This document shows, piece by piece, positions 61,197 to 64,000 of a DNA stretch of 64,000 bases (positions are counted from its first letter, which is position 1; each line of letters opens with the position of its first letter). The position numbers were made by a program, and so were the translations under genes. The DNA is from Companilactobacillus bobalius (lineage in GTDB: Bacteria; Bacillota; Bacilli; Lactobacillales; Lactobacillaceae). The notes under the pieces were generated by a model. It saw only the letters and a list, made by a program, of their open reading frames with translations. It was not told the origin of the DNA and did no database searches. The stretch spans positions 1 through 64,000 of the forward strand of contig NZ_LNUA01000029.1 in assembly GCF_009764355.1 (NCBI RefSeq), read 5' to 3'.

Positions 61197-62063
61197 TTAG
61201 AAGAACAATTTCTTAACATCATCTACCGGCATATCTTCACCAGTGTAAAGTTTGAAAGCAGCAGCACCTTGTTGAACTAACATACCTTTTCCACCAATAA
61301 TTTGGCTGCCATGGTCTTTAGCATCCTGCAACATTTTAGTTACAGCGGGACTATAGACTGTATCGGTGACAACTAATCCTGGACGGAAAACAGAAGTATC
61401 TTTGATATTAGTCTGTTCAACATTTGGTGCCATACCTGCTTTAGTAGCATTTGCCAAAATATCGCTATTTTCAATTGCTGAATTCAAAGCTATCTGATCA
61501 TTAATATCGTCGACCGTAACTTTGCAATCAGGTACTTTTTTCATAATTTTTTCGGCAATGACTTCAGCATTATGATAGAAGGTATCCTTTGGATTGAAGA
61601 TATGAATTTCTTTAACACCATCCAATGCCATTTGAACAGCTATTGCGGTACTAGCACCACCAGCGCCCAATAGAGTCAAAATCTTTCCTTCCGGTTCAAC
61701 GTTGTGCTGGCGAAGGTTTGCCACATATCCAGCCCCATCAGTATTATGACCTGTCAAAATACCATCATCATTTACAATCGTATTAACAGCTCCAATTAAT
61801 TGAGCAGCTGGCGATAGTTTATCGACTAATTCACTGGCAATCTTTTTACAAGGCATCGTAACATTGGCACCACGCATATTAAAAATACGCATTTTTTGCA
61901 AAGCTGAAGCCATTTCATTCTCTTTAATATCAAAAGCTAAGTAGGCATAATTGATTCCGACTTGTTCAAAGCTATAATTGTACATCGCTGGTGAGCCTGA
62001 ATGTCCTACTGGTGAACCGAATAAAGCTAACATTGTCGTATGACCATCAATTCTTGCTTCCAT
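61197..62063 (-). CDS. Shikimate/quinate dehydrogenase family (AroE-like), first paralogue
   Basis: NAD(P)-dependent oxidoreductase of 288 residues. Substrate-binding GHSGSPAMYN (about 18-27), the catalytic Lys in NVTMPCKKIAS (about 73), Asp in TGHNTDGAGY, and cofactor motif LLGAGGASTA (about 133). It is 3 bases from a second paralogue, and an SDR and MFS gene flank the pair. This arrangement resembles catabolic or fermentative quinate/shikimate clusters rather than the aromatic biosynthesis aroE. Direction of the reaction is not known. Confidence 0.88.
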   Translation of the reverse strand: MEARIDGHTTMLALFGSPVGHSGSPAMYNYSFEQVGINYAYLAFDIKENEMASALQKMRIFNMRGANVTMPCKKIASELVDKLSPAAQLIGAVNTIVNDDGILTGHNTDGAGYVANLRQHNVEPEGKILTLLGAGGASTAIAVQMALDGVKEIHIFNPKDTFYHNAEVIAEKIMKKVPDCKVTVDDINDQIALNSAIENSDILANATKAGMAPNVEQTNIKDTSVFRPGLVVTDTVYSPAVTKMLQDAKDHGSQIIGGKGMLVQQGAAAFKLYTGEDMPVDDVKKLFF

Positions 62064-62066
62064 AAT

Positions 62067-62960
62067 TTAGCCTTCTTTGACTGTTTCTTTAGCTTGTTGT
62101 TGCTCGTAAGCTTGATATTCTGCAGTTGGCATTTCCTTACCCGTAAACAAGCTGTAAGCTGCAGCACCTTGCCATAACAGCATTCCTTTACCAGGAGCAA
62201 TTGTACATCCCAAAGTTTCAGCGTCCTCAATTAACTTTGTCTTAAGAGGGTTGTAAACCGTATCGGCAACGACTAAATCAGAGCGTAAATAACTTTTATC
62301 AACTAATGATTGCCCATCCAATGGCTTCATTCCTACGATAGTTGCGTTAACTAAAATATCGGCTTGAGCAATTTCTGCTTTCAATTTAGCCTGGTCAGCA
62401 AGTGGATAAACATTAACCTTTACTTCTGGTTTAGCTTGTCCAATCTTTTCTTTAGTCTTTTCAGCATTTTGATAAAATTCATCATCTTGATTGAAAATAG
62501 AAATTTCCTTAGCGCCATCTAAAGCACATTGAACTTGCAAAGCAGTTGCGGCACCACCAGCACCTAATACAACTAGTTTCTTACCTTTAATATCAACTCC
62601 AGTTTCCTTCAGATTACGGACAAACCCAATTCCATCAGTAATGTGACCTGTTAATTTGCCATTATCATTCACGATTACATTGATAGCTCCAATAATTTTA
62701 GCTGCTGGAGAAAGATCATCAACTAAAGTTGCAGCAATACTCTTGCATGGCATCGTAACGTTACTACCACGAACCTTAAATAGCCTGAGTGCATCGATTG
62801 CTTGAGGCATTTGTTCCTTTTTAACATCAAAAGCTAAGTAAGCATAATCCAGCCCTTGTTTCTGAAAACTGAAATTATACATTGCTGGCGATCCCGAATG
62901 TCCTACAGGTGAACCTAATAATGTAAATAAACCTGTTGTTCCCGAAATACGTTTTTCCAT
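62067..62960 (-). CDS. Shikimate/quinate dehydrogenase family (AroE-like), second paralogue
   Basis: A 297-residue paralogue of the neighbouring gene with the same motifs: GHSGSPAMYNFSF, NVTMPCKSIA with catalytic Lys, TGHITDGIGF with Asp (the usual Asn-Thr-Asp is Ile-Thr-Asp here), and VVLGAGGAATA. ATG 62,958-62,960 follows AAGGAGT; the ATG nine bases upstream is less well placed. Tandem duplicates suggest two substrates, for example quinate and shikimate, or two cofactors. Confidence 0.88.
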   Translation of the reverse strand: MEKRISGTTGLFTLLGSPVGHSGSPAMYNFSFQKQGLDYAYLAFDVKKEQMPQAIDALRLFKVRGSNVTMPCKSIAATLVDDLSPAAKIIGAINVIVNDNGKLTGHITDGIGFVRNLKETGVDIKGKKLVVLGAGGAATALQVQCALDGAKEISIFNQDDEFYQNAEKTKEKIGQAKPEVKVNVYPLADQAKLKAEIAQADILVNATIVGMKPLDGQSLVDKSYLRSDLVVADTVYNPLKTKLIEDAETLGCTIAPGKGMLLWQGAAAYSLFTGKEMPTAEYQAYEQQQAKETVKEG

Positions 62961-63016
62961 GATAAGCACTCCTTATAAAAAGAACTGAGACTTTCGTCTC
63001 AGTCTCTTAATTAAAT

Positions 63017-63856
63017 TTATTTTTTAGCTGGTTGGTGATGATCAATAGCATATTGACGACGGCCACCTGGTTTTGGAATCATATCTGAGATCATCATATG
63101 AATTCCACCATCGACCATAACTTCACTACCATTTGTATAATCCGAGCGATCACTGGCCATGAATAGAACAGTATTAGAAATATCGGTCAAGTTACCGATT
63201 CGTTTGCTGGCAACTAAACGTTTTCTACCATCTTCAACTTTAGGATCACTGTAAAAGTTTTCTGATAATGGTGTCTTAACTAAACATGGGAGAACGCAAT
63301 TACTGCGTAATCCAAATTGTCCCCATTCAGCAGCCATTTGTTTGGACATCATATTAACAGCAGCTTTGGTTGTACTATAGGCACCACTATATGTTTCTGG
63401 TGATAGTGAAGCAGCGGTTGAGATGTGAACTAAAGTACCGTGTCCTTGCTTGATCATAACTTTTCCAAATCTTTGCGACATTAAAAAGTAACCTGTAATG
63501 TTAACGTTCAAAGCTTGTTGCCACTCGTCTAAACGTAGATCTTCTAATGGTGAGAATCTCAAAATAGCAGCAGTATTAACCAAGACATCAACTTTTCCAA
63601 ATTTATCAACAACTTCTTTGACAGCTGCATCAACTTCCGTTTCATCAGTGGTATTACATTGAATTGCTAAAGTTTTAACATCATATTTGTCAGAAATTTC
63701 TTTAGCTAAAGCTTCTGTTTTACCTTTTAATAAGTCGACCAAAACAATGTTGGCACCTTGTTGGGCAAAATCATTGGAAAACTTGGTTCCCATTCCACCA
63801 ACGGCTCCAGTAATAACAACGACTTTTCCTTCTAATCCTAACCATGTATCACTCAT
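63017..63856 (-). CDS. Short-chain dehydrogenase/reductase
   Basis: Classical SDR of 279 residues. Cofactor motif TGAVGGMG (about 16-23), NTAA region (VLVNTAAIL, the usual NNAG-like site), Ser in HISTAASLS and YSTTK active site (Tyr, Lys; about 160). The Asp after strand 2 (IVLVDLLKG) favours NAD. The C-terminal VDGGIHMM follows. It is between the AroE-like genes and a further gene at the window edge in the same direction, so part of one locus. Substrate unknown; perhaps a cyclic acid intermediate. Confidence 0.88.
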   Translation of the reverse strand: MSDTWLGLEGKVVVITGAVGGMGTKFSNDFAQQGANIVLVDLLKGKTEALAKEISDKYDVKTLAIQCNTTDETEVDAAVKEVVDKFGKVDVLVNTAAILRFSPLEDLRLDEWQQALNVNITGYFLMSQRFGKVMIKQGHGTLVHISTAASLSPETYSGAYSTTKAAVNMMSKQMAAEWGQFGLRSNCVLPCLVKTPLSENFYSDPKVEDGRKRLVASKRIGNLTDISNTVLFMASDRSDYTNGSEVMVDGGIHMMISDMIPKPGGRRQYAIDHHQPAKK

Positions 63857-63880
63857 ATTTTTGTACCCCCCAATTGCTAA

Positions 63881-64000
63881 TTATGCTGTAACTGTTTCTT
63901 TCAAAATTTCAGGCCATGCTTCTTCCATAACCTTAATGGTGTTTTTATATGTGTAATCAGCTACGTAATCAATTCCTTTAGCCATGTATGCATCAGAAAT
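63881..64000 (-). CDS. C-terminal 39 residues of a gene running off the window
   Basis: Open frame from the window edge to TAA at 63,881-63,883, reading ISDAYMAKGIDYVADY, then TIKVMEEAWPEILKETVTA. No start is visible. It is 24 bases upstream of the SDR gene and belongs to the same minus-strand locus. The family is not recognised from this short piece; a metabolic enzyme is likely. Confidence 0.6.
   Translation of the reverse strand: MSDAYMAKGIDYVADYTYKNTIKVMEEAWPEILKETVTA

Noticed and set aside
1..64000. CRISPR arrays, rRNA genes, prophage or restriction-modification systems
   Set aside because: No regularly spaced identical repeats, no rRNA sequence, and no integrase, phage structural or methylase genes were seen.

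Overview
The window is a low-GC Gram-positive chromosome segment. Gene content (walRK-yycHI-walJ-htrA-rlmH, a T-box in front of a MetE-like gene, D-lactate dehydrogenase, PepD-type dipeptidase, many PTS loci, SLAP-type and WxL-type surface proteins, GGAGG ribosome-binding sites) points to Lactobacillaceae. The style of the genes suggests the Companilactobacillus (farciminis/alimentarius) group; that placement is inference from gene content, not a database result. The wal cluster and a parS-like site suggest the segment is not far from the replication origin.

Layout. 1-0.6 kb: end of an IS3-family element whose orfA is cut by an in-frame stop. 0.7-4.2 kb: class III fructose-bisphosphatase, an aldo/keto reductase and a membrane protein. 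4.2-10.3 kb: a minus-strand sugar-acid locus (PRD/EII regulator, KDPGal-type aldolase, galactitol-type EIIA/EIIB/EIIC, DgoD-type dehydratase) with no kinase. 10.5-18 kb: two degenerate ApbE-like paralogues, xanthine permease, PepD dipeptidase, GreA, a DMT transporter and D-lactate dehydrogenase. 18.3-20.8 kb: a large secreted lectin/WxL-like protein. 20.8-22.5 kb: methionine T-box, a pair of tandem hairpin repeats and a MetE-like gene. 22.5-28.2 kb: a 22-codon ORF under a cre-overlapped promoter, YxeA, two DHA2 efflux pumps, a frameshifted diguanylate cyclase, a 44-residue protein and an orphan inverted-repeat element.

28.2-34.9 kb: alpha-mannoside PTS with GH38 mannosidase and its own PRD regulator. 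35-37.4 kb: a TIM-barrel-like protein (DUF7916-like) with a cellobiose-type EIIC behind a LacI-type operator. 37.7-42.8 kb: NAD(P)-binding protein and divergent MarR regulator, nucleoside hydrolase, a UDG-like protein and a six-repeat SLAP-type protein. 42.9-51.1 kb: rlmH, a DnaA-box cluster, htrA, walJ, yycI, yycH, walK and walR; walR and walK are separated by hairpins, a terminator and a new promoter. 51.3-55.97 kb: tRNA-Lys(CTT), two DNA-repair-type genes, and an ABC export locus headed by a LytTR protein fused to an ABC domain without Walker A and preceded by an attenuator-like leader. 56-59.9 kb: formyl-THF cyclo-ligase with a non-AUG start, Na+/H+ antiporter, an unknown protein, a parS-like site and a GtrA protein. 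60-64 kb: a shikimate/quinate-type locus (MFS, two AroE paralogues, SDR, and the end of another gene).

The most interesting signals are non-coding: the walR-walK intergenic structure, the 27,995-28,147 element, the 23.1 kb folded RNA, the two-state leader at 52.46-52.51 kb and the parS-like site at 59.14 kb.
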